From: Nonomuraea gerenzanensis
GTDB lineage: Bacteria > Actinomycetota > Actinomycetes > Streptosporangiales > Streptosporangiaceae
Assembly (NCBI RefSeq): GCF_020215645.1
Contig: NZ_CP084058.1
Span: forward strand, 6,324,001 to 6,388,000
Direction: 5' to 3'
Length of the DNA stretch: 64,000 bases
Under the pieces are notes generated by a model. That model was given only the letters and a program-made list of their open reading frames with translations. It was not told the DNA's origin and did not search any database. Positions 8,510 through 17,106 of this stretch are shown here, piece after piece (position 1 is the first letter of the stretch; every line of letters starts with the position of its first letter). Position numbers and translations under genes: made by a program.

Positions 8510-9556
8510 ATGCGAGAGACCTCACCGGCCGGAGGCGCCGATCCGGACGTGCTGGAGCGGGCGCGCGGAGGGGACGGTGAGGCGTTCCGCGGGCTCGTCG
8601 AGCCGTACCGGCGCGAGCTGCAGGTGCACTGCTACCGCATCCTGGGCTCCGTGCAGGACGCCGAGGACGTGCTGCAGGAGACGTTGCTGGCCGCCTGGCG
8701 CGGCATCGGCGGCTACCAGGAGCGCGCGTCACTGCGCACGTGGCTCTACCGGATAGCGACCAACCGCTGCCTGAACGCGCTGCGGGCCGGTGCCCGCCGC
8801 CCGCACGATCCGGCGGCCCACCGTACGGAGGTGGCCATGCCCGAGCCGTCGCGTCGCCGGGAGGAGCCGAGCTGGCTGGAGCCCTACCCCGACGCGCTGC
8901 TGGACGAGCTGGCCGGCCAGGTGCCGGGGCCTGAGGCCCGCTACGAGGTCAGGGAGTCGGTGTCGCTGGCGTTCCTGACGGCGCTGCAGCGGCTGCCGCC
9001 GAGGCAGCGGGCCGTGCTGGTGCTGCGGGACGTGCTGGGCTTCAGGGCCGCCGAGGTGGCCGGGATGCTGGGCACGACCGGCAACGCGGTGACCATGGCG
9101 TTGAAGCGGGCGCGGGCCTCGCTGGCGCCCGAGCTGCCCGGCCGCGACCGGGAGAGCGCGCCGCTGCCCGGCTCGCCGCAGGAACGCCGGATCGTGGACG
9201 GCCTGCGCCGCGCGCTCGAAGCGGGCGACGTGGACGCGATCGTCGCCATGCTGACGGACGACGCGTGGCTGACCATGCCGCCGCTGCCGATGGAGTATCA
9301 GGGCCCGGACGCCATCCGGCACTTCCTGGCCACGGTCGCCCTGCCCGGCTGCCGGCGCTACACGCTGATCCCGACCAGGGCGAACGGTCAACCGGCGTTC
9401 GGCTGCTACCTGCGCGACCCGCGCACACCGGTGCTGCACGCGCACGGGTTGATGGTGCTGACCCTGTCCGGCGAGCGTGTCTCGGCGCTGACGCGCTTCC
9501 ACGACAACGCGATCCTGCCGCTCTTCGGTCTCCCCCGCTCCCTGCGCGGCCTGTGA
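8510..9556 (+). CDS. SigX5/TIGR02960-type ECF sigma factor with SnoaL-like C-terminus
   Basis: 348 residues. Sigma-70 region 2 (about 15-85: HCYRILGSVQDAEDVLQETLLAAWR), a linker with the family-typical WLEPYPDALLDELA, region 4 (about 145-205: RLPPRQRAVLVLRDVLGF, then TTGNAVTMALKRAR), and a C-terminal SnoaL/NTF2-like domain (about 225-345). Such sigma factors lack a partner anti-sigma gene and are thought to be controlled by the fused C-terminal domain. ATG 8510 is supported by GGGAG 5 bases upstream; the frame is open further upstream but overlaps the kinase gene. Target promoters are not evident. Confidence 0.9.
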   Translation: MRETSPAGGADPDVLERARGGDGEAFRGLVEPYRRELQVHCYRILGSVQDAEDVLQETLLAAWRGIGGYQERASLRTWLYRIATNRCLNALRAGARRPHDPAAHRTEVAMPEPSRRREEPSWLEPYPDALLDELAGQVPGPEARYEVRESVSLAFLTALQRLPPRQRAVLVLRDVLGFRAAEVAGMLGTTGNAVTMALKRARASLAPELPGRDRESAPLPGSPQERRIVDGLRRALEAGDVDAIVAMLTDDAWLTMPPLPMEYQGPDAIRHFLATVALPGCRRYTLIPTRANGQPAFGCYLRDPRTPVLHAHGLMVLTLSGERVSALTRFHDNAILPLFGLPRSLRGL

Positions 9557-9699
9557 CCGGGAGATGAGGATGACCTCGGAGCAGCTCTGGGGGCTGGCGC
9601 TCGTCACGCTCGGCATGCCGGGCAGGCGGCCGGCCGCATCCCACCCGCGATCCCCAGCCGGGGATCCGCTCGTGACCGGAATCAGTGAGGGAGCCGAAG

Positions 9700-10509
9700 A
9701 TGAGTGACACGTCTCGCGCGGCGGCCGGCGGTGCCCCGTCGCCGCTGGAGCAGGCCGCCGTCCTGCGCAAGCTGCACGTGCCGGGTGATCCGGTCGTGCT
9801 GCCCAACGCCTGGGACGCCGCCTCGGCGCGGCTGGCGGAGGCGGCCGGGTTCCCGGCCGTGGCCACGAGCAGCGCCGCCACGGCCGCCGTGCTCGGGTAC
9901 GACGACGGCGAGCGGGCTCCGGTCGGCGAGATGCTGGCCGCGGCCGGCCGGATCGCCCGCGCGGTGCGGGTCCCGGTGACGGTCGACTTCGAGCGCGGCT
10001 ACGGGCTCGCGCCGGCCGAGCTGGTCGAGCGGTTCGCGCTCACGGGGGCCGCCGGGCTGAACCTGGAGGACTCCGATCCGGCGAGTGGGGTGATGGTGGA
10101 CGCGGGCGAGCAGGCCGACTTCCTGTCCGCGGTGCGGGAGGCGGCGGTGTCGCAGGGTGTGGATCTGGTGATCAACGCCCGTACGGACCTGTTCCTGCGT
10201 GCCGCCGGCTCGCCGGAGGAGCGGCTCGCGGGCACGCTCGACCGCGGCGCCCGGTACCTGGCGGCCGGCGCGGACTGCGTCTACCCGATCGGCGGGCTGG
10301 CCGGGGAGGTGATCCGGGCGGTGGTGGAGGGGGTGCCCGGTGCGGTCAACGTGGCTTACGCGAACGGGCGGCTGGGGCTGGGTGAGCTGGGGGCGCTCGG
10401 TGTGGCGCGGGTGAGCTTCGGGCCTGCCCTGCAGCGGCATCTGTACGACACGTCGGGGGCCGCGATGTTCGCGGCGGTCGCGGCGGGCGGGAACCCGTTC
10501 GGACGCTGA
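9700..10509 (+). CDS. PEP mutase/isocitrate lyase family protein
   Basis: 269 residues with the ICL/PEPM fold signature: PVVLPNAWDAASARL near the N-terminus, PVTVDFERGYG (metal-binding Asp region), GLNLEDSD, and INARTDLF. The family cleaves or rearranges C-C and C-P bonds of small 2-hydroxy or phosphonate acids, with Mg2+, in the cytoplasm. The variable catalytic loop here lacks the typical isocitrate-lyase KKCGH motif, so isocitrate lyase itself is unlikely and the exact substrate is unknown. ATG 9700 follows a purine-rich ribosome site. It converges with the two-component genes across a stem-loop. Confidence 0.85.
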   Translation: MSDTSRAAAGGAPSPLEQAAVLRKLHVPGDPVVLPNAWDAASARLAEAAGFPAVATSSAATAAVLGYDDGERAPVGEMLAAAGRIARAVRVPVTVDFERGYGLAPAELVERFALTGAAGLNLEDSDPASGVMVDAGEQADFLSAVREAAVSQGVDLVINARTDLFLRAAGSPEERLAGTLDRGARYLAAGADCVYPIGGLAGEVIRAVVEGVPGAVNVAYANGRLGLGELGALGVARVSFGPALQRHLYDTSGAAMFAAVAAGGNPFGR

Positions 10510-10510
10510 G

Positions 10511-10540
10511 CGCCGGGGCCGCGCGGCTGGGGGCCCGGCG
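10511..10540. terminator. Stem-loop between convergent genes
   Basis: Perfect 7-base arms CGCCGGG (10511-10517) and CCCGGCG (10534-10540) with a GC-rich loop, directly after the stop at 10509 and before the sensor kinase stop at 10569. There is no T tract, which is usual in high-GC actinobacteria. Confidence 0.4.
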
Positions 10541-10568
10541 GCGGGGCGAGGAGCGGCGCCCTCAGGCG

Positions 10569-11681
10569 TCAGGGGCGGCCCGGGTGCGGGCCGGGCGCGA
10601 ACCGCACGGTGATGGACAGGCCGCCATCAGGACGTGCGGTGGTGGTGAGCGCGGCGTGGTGGGCTCGGGCGACGGCCTGGACGATCGCCAGGCCGAGCCC
10701 GTGGCCGTCGGCGCGGCCGTGACGGTCGGGTGCCAGCCTCTGGAAGGGCTGGAAGAGCCGCGGGACCTGTTCTGCGGGGATGACAGGACCGCTGTTGGTG
10801 ACGGTGAGGACCGCCTGCGTGCCGTGCGTCCGCGTGCTGACCTCCATGTGCCCGTCGGCGGGCTCGTTGTGGCGGACGGCGTTGTCGACGAGGTTGGCGA
10901 CGAGGCTCTCGACCAGCCCAGGGTCGCCTGAGGTGACCGCGGGCGCGAGCTGCGCGGTGAGGCGGACGCCCCGCCGGGCGGCCTGGTCGCGGCGGGAGGC
11001 GAGCACCCGCCCGGCGACGTGGGCCAGGTCGAGGGTGGCGCGGCGGGTGACGCCGCGCTCGCTGGTGGCCAGGTCGAGCAGCGCCTGGACGAGCCGCTCC
11101 TGGTGCTCGCCGAGGGTCAGGGCGTCCTGGCAGGCCGCGCGCAGGGTGTCCGCGTCGGCGTCGGGGTCGGCGAGGGCGACTTCGAGGAGCGTACGCAGGC
11201 CGGCGAGCGGGGTGCGCAGCTCGTGGGAGGCGTTGGCGACGAAGTGGCGTTGGGCGTCGAAGGCGGCCTGCAGCCGGGCGAACAGGTCGTCGAGCGTGTG
11301 GCCGAGCTCGGTCAGCTCGTCCACCGGCGCGCCGAGGCCGAGGCGCCGGTCGAGGTCGCCGGCGGAGATGACCTGGGCGGTGGCGGTGATGGCGCGCAGT
11401 GGCCGCAGGAACCGGCCGGCGACGTACCAGCCGAGTGCCAGGGCGAGCGGGATCAGCAGGACGAGGGCGGCGGCGGATCCGATGAGGAGCTGGGGCAGGG
11501 CGATGCCCGGCCCGGTGCCCGCCTCGGGGGCGGGGCCGCCTCTGGGGACGGTCGCGTCGATGGTGGCGAGCGGGAGATCGACCAGCACGAGCACGAACAC
11601 CCCGGCGGCGTAGATGCCGGCCGCGTAGGCGAGGGCGAGCCGCTTGCGCAGCGACCTCCTGGCGGGTGACCGGGACGTCAT
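10569..11681 (-). CDS. Two-component sensor histidine kinase
   Basis: 370 residues. Two membrane helices (about 16-36 and 68-92) flank a short outer loop, followed by HAMP (about 92-145), a HisKA dimer domain with phospho-acceptor His153 in NASHELRTPLAGLR, and an HATPase domain (N box NLVDNAVRHN, G box GHGLGLAIV). The very short sensor loop of ~30 residues suggests intramembrane or lateral sensing. The start ATG at 11681 overlaps the response regulator stop by 4 bases, so both are made from one message. A likely output is the divergent permease-like gene at 12475, judged only from position. Confidence 0.93.
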   Translation of the reverse strand: MTSRSPARRSLRKRLALAYAAGIYAAGVFVLVLVDLPLATIDATVPRGGPAPEAGTGPGIALPQLLIGSAAALVLLIPLALALGWYVAGRFLRPLRAITATAQVISAGDLDRRLGLGAPVDELTELGHTLDDLFARLQAAFDAQRHFVANASHELRTPLAGLRTLLEVALADPDADADTLRAACQDALTLGEHQERLVQALLDLATSERGVTRRATLDLAHVAGRVLASRRDQAARRGVRLTAQLAPAVTSGDPGLVESLVANLVDNAVRHNEPADGHMEVSTRTHGTQAVLTVTNSGPVIPAEQVPRLFQPFQRLAPDRHGRADGHGLGLAIVQAVARAHHAALTTTARPDGGLSITVRFAPGPHPGRP

Positions 11682-12343
11682 GACGGCCCGAGGCGGTAGC
11701 CGCCTTCGCGGATGGTCTCGATCACCGGCGGATCGCCGAGCTTGGCGCGTAAGCGGTGCATGGTGTGCTTGACGGCGCTGCTGAAGGGGTCGGCGGCCTC
11801 GTCCCAGACCCGTTCGAGCAGCTCCTCGGCCGACAGGACGAGGCCGGGCGGCGCGGCGAGCAGGCATTCGAGCAGCGCGAACTCCTTGGGGCTCAGCTCC
11901 AGGCGCCGGCCGGCCCGGAACGCGGCGCGGCGGGCCGGATCGAGGGTCAGGTCGCCGCGCGCCAGGGTGGGCGGCAGCGGCGGGGTGGCGCGCCGCGCCA
12001 GCGCGCGGACGCGGGCGACCAGCTCGGCGAACGCGAACGGCTTGGGCAGATAGTCGTCGGCGCCCAGGCTGAGCCCGGCGACGCGGTCCTCGATCGTGCC
12101 GGACGCGGTGAGCATCAGCACGCGGGTCCCGCAACGGCCACCGGCCAGGCGCCGGCAGATCTCGTCGCCGTGCACGCCGGGCAGGTCGCGGTCGAGGATC
12201 ACCACGTCGTAGCGGGTGACGGCCAGGCGCTCCAGGGCCGCGGCGCCGTCCAGGACGACGTCCACGGCCAGGCCCTCGCGGCGCAGCCCCGTTCCGATGG
12301 AACGGGCGAGGATCTCGAAGTCCTCGGCGACGAGAACCCTCAC
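11678..12343 (-). CDS. OmpR-family response regulator
   Basis: 221 residues: an N-terminal receiver (about 1-115) with acidic pocket AEDFE, phosphorylated Asp51 in VVILDRDLPG, Thr in MLTASG and Lys in LPKPFAF, then a winged-helix OmpR/PhoB DNA-binding domain (about 128-220, with VWDEAADPFSSAVKHTMHRLRAKLG). It is the partner of the kinase downstream, with which it overlaps by 4 bases. A 17-base palindrome at 12423-12439 lies in the divergent promoter region, but OmpR proteins usually bind direct repeats. Confidence 0.93.
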   Translation of the reverse strand: MRVLVAEDFEILARSIGTGLRREGLAVDVVLDGAAALERLAVTRYDVVILDRDLPGVHGDEICRRLAGGRCGTRVLMLTASGTIEDRVAGLSLGADDYLPKPFAFAELVARVRALARRATPPLPPTLARGDLTLDPARRAAFRAGRRLELSPKEFALLECLLAAPPGLVLSAEELLERVWDEAADPFSSAVKHTMHRLRAKLGDPPVIETIREGGYRLGPS

Positions 12344-12422
12344 CGGCCCTCACCGCCGGCCGGTGTGCGGGTGCAACGGGGTGACATGGCGCCCACGATG
12401 CCAGATGCCGGGTTCCAAGCCG

Positions 12423-12439
12423 GTCGCAGCCGCTGCGAC
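12423..12439. promoter_or_regulatory. Palindrome in divergent promoter of RR and permease
   Basis: GTCGCAGCCGCTGCGAC: perfect 7-base arms around CCG, in the 131-base gap between the response regulator (starting at 12343) and the membrane protein (starting at 12475). It could be an operator or a stem-loop in the permease leader. Confidence 0.35.
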
Positions 12440-12474
12440 GGTGCCGGAACCGGGCTCGGCCTACAACCGTCGAC

Positions 12475-13971
12475 ATGATCTCAGTGACCTCTCGCCGCTC
12501 CCGGTTCCTGGGGCTGCTGCGCGTGCAGTGGGCCTCCTTCTGTGCCTCGCGGGGCCGGCTGGTCGCCCTGGCGGCCTCCGTACTGATCACGGTGTCGCTC
12601 GGGCTGCTGGTGGCCGGGGGTGCCCGCAGCACCTGCGTGACGGGCAAGGGCGAGGGCCCCTGCCCGGCGCCGCTGGTGGGGCCCGACGGCACCGCCGTCA
12701 GGGACAAGTACTTCTTCGTGCACCAGCCGCTCACCGGGGACGGCGGCGTCACCGCCCGCGTCTCGCATCTGGCCGGGCGGCTGCGGCTGCCGGACGCCGT
12801 GCCCGGGGTGCGCAACGTCGAGGAGGGCGTGGTGCCGTGGGCCAAGGCCGGGCTCCTCATCAGGCAGAGTCTCCGGCAGGGCACGCCGTACGCCGCCGTC
12901 ATGCTGACCGGGGAGCACGGCGTGCGGATGCAGCACAACTACGTCCACGACCTGCCGGGCGGCCCGCACAACGGCCCGCAGTGGCTGCGCCTGACCCGGT
13001 CGGGCGACATCGTCACGGGCTACGAGTCGGACGATGGCGAGCGGTGGACCGAGATCGGCACGGTGCGGCTCGCCGGCCTGCCGCCGACCGTCGAGATCGG
13101 CATGTTCGCCACGTCGCCGGGCGCTCTGTGGGAGTCGGCGTCGGCCTTCTCCCAGGTCACCGCAACCTTCGACGAGATCGAGGTGGAGGGTGCGAACGGC
13201 GCGTGGCGGCACGACGACGTCGGTGTCGCGCTGGAGTCCGACGGCAGGACCCCGCACCACCCGGGCGGGGCCGTCGAGTCCGGCGGCAGGCTCGTCGTGA
13301 CCGGAGGCGGCGACATCGGGCCCGCCACGGTGGAGGGCGGGCTGCGTGCCGACCTCATGCTGATCGGCGGGGCCCTGGGGTTGATCCCGGTGCTGGTGGC
13401 GGCGGCCACCTTCGGTACGGCGGGGAACCCGAGGACGGTGGGGTGCCAGGGTCCTGCCCGGCTGCTGGCGGCCAGGGCCACGGTGGCCGGGGTGGTCGCG
13501 TTCGTGACGGGGCTGGTGAGTGCCGGGGTGGTGGTGCCGGCCGGTCTGGCGCTGCTGCGCGTCCACCAGAACCCGATCCAGCCGATCGGCCTGGGCACCG
13601 GGTTGCGGGTGATCGCCGGTCACGCGGCGCTGACGGCGGTGGCCGCCGTGCTGGCCCTGGGCCTGGCCGCGCTGCTCAGGCGGGCCGTCGCCGGGGCCGG
13701 GCTGGCCGTCGGGCTGGTGGTGCTGCCCCAGCTGGTGGCGAGCGCGGGGGTGGCGCCGTGGCTGCTGGTGGTCACGCCCGCCGCCGGTTTCGCGGTCACG
13801 CAGAGCGTGCCCACGTTCGCGCACGTGGACGTGCACCCGTCGCTGCTCGGCGGCTACCACCCGCTCGCACCGGCGGCGGGTCTGACCGTGGCCTGCGGGT
13901 TCGCCGCCGTCGCCCTCGGGACGGCGATGGTGGCGCACCGCGGCAGGCTCGCGCGGGGACGAATCGCGTGA
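12475..13971 (+). CDS. ABC-2 permease-like membrane protein with jelly-roll insert
   Basis: 498 residues. One N-terminal helix (about 33-52), a large extracytoplasmic domain (about 53-285) resembling DUF1349/concanavalin-type folds (WAKAGLLIRQS, TGYESDDGERWTEIGTVRL), then about six helices (292-312, 335-365, 378-400, 405-425, 430-450, 465-487). This layout occurs in actinobacterial 'ABC transporter permease' proteins, but no ATPase gene is next to it, so either a distant ATPase serves it or it acts alone. It is divergent from the two-component pair and is probably their target. The ribosome site before ATG 12475 is poor, so the start is uncertain. Confidence 0.75.
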   Translation: MISVTSRRSRFLGLLRVQWASFCASRGRLVALAASVLITVSLGLLVAGGARSTCVTGKGEGPCPAPLVGPDGTAVRDKYFFVHQPLTGDGGVTARVSHLAGRLRLPDAVPGVRNVEEGVVPWAKAGLLIRQSLRQGTPYAAVMLTGEHGVRMQHNYVHDLPGGPHNGPQWLRLTRSGDIVTGYESDDGERWTEIGTVRLAGLPPTVEIGMFATSPGALWESASAFSQVTATFDEIEVEGANGAWRHDDVGVALESDGRTPHHPGGAVESGGRLVVTGGGDIGPATVEGGLRADLMLIGGALGLIPVLVAAATFGTAGNPRTVGCQGPARLLAARATVAGVVAFVTGLVSAGVVVPAGLALLRVHQNPIQPIGLGTGLRVIAGHAALTAVAAVLALGLAALLRRAVAGAGLAVGLVVLPQLVASAGVAPWLLVVTPAAGFAVTQSVPTFAHVDVHPSLLGGYHPLAPAAGLTVACGFAAVALGTAMVAHRGRLARGRIA

Positions 13972-14004
13972 GAGCGGGTTCGGTTTCAGGAAGGTTTCGA
14001 CGTC

Positions 14005-14033
14005 TTGACAGGAGGATGGCCGCCCCTCAGTAT
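14005..14033 (+). promoter_or_regulatory. Promoter of the ROK/sugar operon
   Basis: TTGACA (14005-14010) and CAGTAT (14028-14033) are spaced 17 bases apart, a good sigma-70-type pair, upstream of the ROK gene. This also argues against translation starting at an in-frame codon at 14005. Confidence 0.5.
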
Positions 14034-14044
14034 CTTCACCACTA

Positions 14045-14060
14045 ACTTTATTCCTAAAGA
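14045..14060. promoter_or_regulatory. Candidate ROK operator at the operon start
   Basis: CTTTA-ttcc-TAAAG forms a palindrome inside an AT-rich run just before the ROK start codon, near the predicted transcription start. It shares the CTTT..TTCCTAA look with the palindrome before the GH5 gene (5381-5399). Autoregulation by the ROK protein is inferred. Confidence 0.45.
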
Positions 14061-14070
14061 AAGTCCTCAC

Positions 14071-15312
14071 ATGGCAGGCACTGACCGCGGCGACCTCACC
14101 AGAACGGCGATCCTCGCCCTCCTGGGCACGGTCGGCCCGCTGAGCCGCAGCGAGATGGCCCGCGAGCTCGATCTCAGCCCCGCCACCGTCACACAGCTCA
14201 CCAAGGAGCTCATCGGGCACGGCATGCTCGAGGAGCTGGACCTGAAGCCGTCACGCGGCGGCCGTCCGGCCCAGCGGCTCGGGCTGGTGGGCAGTGCCGG
14301 GCGGGCGCTCGGGGTGAAGGTGACGGCCGACCACCTGGTGCTGGTGGACGTACGGCTCGACGGCGAGGTGCTCGGCTCCTGGGAACGACCCCACGACCCG
14401 GCGGCGCCCGACGCGCTGGAGCACCTGGCGGACGCGGTGGAGTCCGTGGTCCGCGAGATCTCCGGGGTGCCGCCGCTGCTGGGCGTCGGGGTGGGAGTGC
14501 CGGGCAGCGTGGACGACCAGGCCGTCGGCACCGTGAACGCGCCGACGCTCGGCTGGCAGGCGATGCCGGTGGGCGAGCGGCTGCGCCGCCGGCTGCGCCT
14601 GCCCGTCCTGGTCGAGAACGACGTGAACGCGCTGGCCGCGGCCGAGCGGTTGTACGGGCGGGGGCGTACGCACAGCGACTTCCTCGTGGTGACGATCGGG
14701 CGGGGTGTCGGTGCGGCGATCGTGGCCGACGGGCGGGTCTACCGGGGGGCACGGGGCGGGGCCGGTGAGTTCGGTCACCTGCCGGTGGATGCTGAGGGGC
14801 CGCCCTGCGGGTGCGGGGCCCGGGGGTGCCTGGAGGCGTTCGTCGGGTCGGCGGGGCTGCTGGCCGCCGCCCGCGCCGGAAAGGGTCCGGGGAACGGCCT
14901 GGCGGGGGTGGACGGCCTGGCGGACGTGCACGACCCGCTCGGGGCGGTGGCCGCGCTGGGGCGGGCCGCGGCGGGCGGGGACGTGGCCGCGCGGGAGGTG
15001 TTCGCCGAGGCCGGGGCGATCCTGGGCCGGGCCACGGCGGGGCTGATCAACGTGGTGGACCCGGAGGTCGTGGTGGTGCTGGGTGAGGGCACGGCCGACT
15101 GGCCGCTGTGGCGGGCGGGCTTCGAGCCGGCCCTGCGCGCGCAGTTGTACCCGGGGCGGCGCGACATCTCCGTGGAGGTGGAGAGCTGGGACGACACGAG
15201 CTGGGCGCAGGGGGCGGCGGCCCTCGTGCTGGCCACCCCGTTCGACTCCGCCGGAGCGGCGGGCGAGCAGGGCCGCCTGGTTCGCGCCCGCCTGATCGGG
15301 GCCGGCTCATGA
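14071..15312 (+). CDS. ROK family transcriptional regulator
   Basis: 413 residues. An N-terminal winged helix (about 8-65: [24 protein letters not shown]) is followed by a ROK sugar-kinase-like fold with [19 protein letters not shown] and the zinc motif GEFGH...[12 protein letters not shown]. It lacks the full ATP loop of active kinases, as usual for XylR/NagC-type repressors. It heads an eight-gene operon of sugar import and alpha-glucosidases and should respond to an imported sugar. ATG 14071 was chosen because an upstream in-frame codon falls in the promoter. Its stop overlaps a 15-codon mini-frame that leads into the first permease. Confidence 0.92.
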   Translation: MAGTDRGDLTRTAILALLGTVGPLSRSEMARELDLSPATVTQLTKELIGHGMLEELDLKPSRGGRPAQRLGLVGSAGRALGVKVTADHLVLVDVRLDGEVLGSWERPHDPAAPDALEHLADAVESVVREISGVPPLLGVGVGVPGSVDDQAVGTVNAPTLGWQAMPVGERLRRRLRLPVLVENDVNALAAAERLYGRGRTHSDFLVVTIGRGVGAAIVADGRVYRGARGGAGEFGHLPVDAEGPPCGCGARGCLEAFVGSAGLLAAARAGKGPGNGLAGVDGLADVHDPLGAVAALGRAAAGGDVAAREVFAEAGAILGRATAGLINVVDPEVVVVLGEGTADWPLWRAGFEPALRAQLYPGRRDISVEVESWDDTSWAQGAAALVLATPFDSAGAAGEQGRLVRARLIGAGS

Positions 15313-15356
15313 ACGCCGCTCTGCTCGGCGCCCGGCTGATCGGAGGCGGTGCATGA
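15284..15356. repeat. Imperfect tandem duplication of the ROK/permease junction
   Basis: The last codons and stop of the ROK gene (GATCGGGGCCGGCTCATGA, to 15312) recur 44 bases later as GATCGGAGGCGGTGCATGA (to 15356). The copy creates a 15-codon frame (15309-15356) whose ATGA overlaps the ROK stop and whose stop overlaps the permease ATG at 15353. Confidence 0.65.
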
Positions 15357-16294
15357 GCGTCCGGCAAGCCCTGCCCCAGGCGCCGCCCGAGGCGCCGGTG
15401 ACCCACGCGCGCCCGAAGCGGCGCGGCCGGTGGCGCTACGCCGGCACGGTCGCGCTGTTCCTGCTGCCGAGCCTGGTGCCGCTGACCCTCTACACCCTGG
15501 TCCCGATGGTCGGCTCGTTCTGGACGAGCCTGCACGAGTGGGACCTCATCACCGAGATGCGCTGGGTCGGCCTCGGCAACTACGCCGAGCTGCTCGGCGA
15601 CCCCGACATCCGGGCCGCGTTCCTGCACACGCTCTCCTTCATCGCCGGCTACCTCCCGCTGGTCTACCTCGGCGGCCTCGGCCTGGCGGTGCTGCTCAAC
15701 CGGGCGATGCCCGCGCGCGGGCTGCTGCGCGGCATCTACTTCCTGCCCGTGATCACGAGCTGGGTGGTCGTGGCGCTGATGTGGAAGTGGCTGCTCAACC
15801 CCGCCAGCGGCATCGTGAACTGGGCGCTGGGCCTGGTGGGCGTGAGCGGCCCCGGCTGGTGGACCGACCCTGACTGGGCGATGCCGTCGATCATCCTCGC
15901 CTCGGCCTGGAAGGACCTGGGCTTCGTGATGATCATCCTGCTGGCCGGGCTGCAGGCGATCCCCCGGGAGTATCAGGAGGCCGCCATGGTGGACGGCGCG
16001 ACGGCCTGGCGCAGGTTCCGGCACATCACGCTGCCGCTGCTGTCGCCCTCGACGTTCTTCGTGGTGGTGATCTCGCTGATCAACGGCTTCCAGGTGTTCG
16101 ACCAGGTGCAGATCATGACGGGCGGCGGGCCTGGCGGCGCGACGCAGGTGGTGGTCTCGCAGATCTACGACCTGACCTTCCGCTACGGCCGGGCCGGGGC
16201 CGCCTCGGCGCTGTCGTGGCTGCTGTTCGCGGTGGTGCTGCTGGTCACGATCGTGCAGATCCGCGGCCAGAAGAGGTGGGTGACCTATGGGTAA
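15353..16294 (+). CDS. Sugar ABC transporter permease (MalF-type)
   Basis: 313 residues with six membrane helices (first at about 31-52) and the EAA loop EYQEAAMVDGATAWRRFRHI, the ATPase-docking site in carbohydrate uptake class 1 permeases. It works with the second permease and the lipoprotein encoded next to it. As is usual in actinobacteria, no ATPase is encoded in the operon; a shared MsiK-type ATPase elsewhere is expected. It overlaps the mini-frame upstream by 4 bases and the second permease by 8. Confidence 0.93.
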   Translation: MSVRQALPQAPPEAPVTHARPKRRGRWRYAGTVALFLLPSLVPLTLYTLVPMVGSFWTSLHEWDLITEMRWVGLGNYAELLGDPDIRAAFLHTLSFIAGYLPLVYLGGLGLAVLLNRAMPARGLLRGIYFLPVITSWVVVALMWKWLLNPASGIVNWALGLVGVSGPGWWTDPDWAMPSIILASAWKDLGFVMIILLAGLQAIPREYQEAAMVDGATAWRRFRHITLPLLSPSTFFVVVISLINGFQVFDQVQIMTGGGPGGATQVVVSQIYDLTFRYGRAGAASALSWLLFAVVLLVTIVQIRGQKRWVTYG

Positions 16295-17093
16295 GGTCCT
16301 GCGGTACCTGCTGGTGGGCGTCGGCGCGCTCGTCATGCTGTTCCCGTTCGGCTGGGCGGTGATCACCTCGATCACGCCGAGCGACGCCGTGCTGGCGGTG
16401 CCGCCCGACTTCACCCCCGAGGGCGCGAGCCTCGACGCGTACGGGCGGCTGCTGGAGACGCTGCCCTTCTGGCGGATCGTGCTCAACAGCGCCTGGATCG
16501 GCGCCGCCTCCACCATGTTGCAGCTCGTCACCAGCGCGATGGCGGCCTACGCGTTCGCCAGGCTGCCCTTCCCCGGGCGGGGCGCGCTGTTCGCGGTCTA
16601 CCTGGCGACGCTGATGATGCCGCTGCCGGTGCTGGTCGTGCCGCTGTTCATCGAGATGCGCGCGTTCAACCTGGTCGACACGTACTTCGCGTTGCTCGCG
16701 CCGACGATCGCCTCGGCGTTCGGGGTGTTCCTGCTGCGGCAGGCCATCAACCAGGTGCCCAGGGAGTTCGACGAGGCGGCGGTGCTCGACGGCGCCGGGC
16801 ATCTGCGCATCTTCTTGTCGGTGGTGCTGCCACTGATCCGCCCGGCCCTGGCCACGTTCGCCATCTTCGGCTTCATGGCGAGCTGGAACAGCTATCTCTG
16901 GCCGCTGATCATCATCAAGTCGCCGGAGTTCATGACCCTGCCGCTGGGTCTGGCGACCCTGCACGGCCAGTTCACCACGCAGTGGGACGTGGTGATGGCG
17001 GGCTCGGTCGTCAGCGTCGTCCCGATCCTCATCCTGTACGTCTTCGCGCAGAAGCATGTCATCGCCAGCGTCGCGCAGAGCGGGCTCAAGTAG
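16287..17093 (+). CDS. Sugar ABC transporter permease (MalG-type)
   Basis: 268 residues, six membrane helices, EAA loop EFDEAAVLDGAGHLRIF near residue 160. It is the MalG-type partner of the upstream permease, overlapping it by 8 bases. The C-terminus ends close to the last helix, as in the family. The lipoprotein gene follows after 13 bases. Confidence 0.93.
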   Translation: MGKVLRYLLVGVGALVMLFPFGWAVITSITPSDAVLAVPPDFTPEGASLDAYGRLLETLPFWRIVLNSAWIGAASTMLQLVTSAMAAYAFARLPFPGRGALFAVYLATLMMPLPVLVVPLFIEMRAFNLVDTYFALLAPTIASAFGVFLLRQAINQVPREFDEAAVLDGAGHLRIFLSVVLPLIRPALATFAIFGFMASWNSYLWPLIIIKSPEFMTLPLGLATLHGQFTTQWDVVMAGSVVSVVPILILYVFAQKHVIASVAQSGLK

Positions 17094-17106
17094 AAGGAAT
17101 CCCCCC

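Noticed and set aside
9564..9707. 47-codon frame between the sigma-factor and PEP-mutase-like genes, its stop overlapping the next start
   Set aside because: It has no recognisable motif and a weak ribosome context; the overlap with ATGAGTGA is likely chance in GC-rich DNA.
12481..14220. Long minus-strand open frame opposite the permease-like gene and the start of the ROK gene
   Set aside because: The product is Arg/His/Gln-rich and lacks any domain; it is the usual antisense shadow of a high-GC gene.
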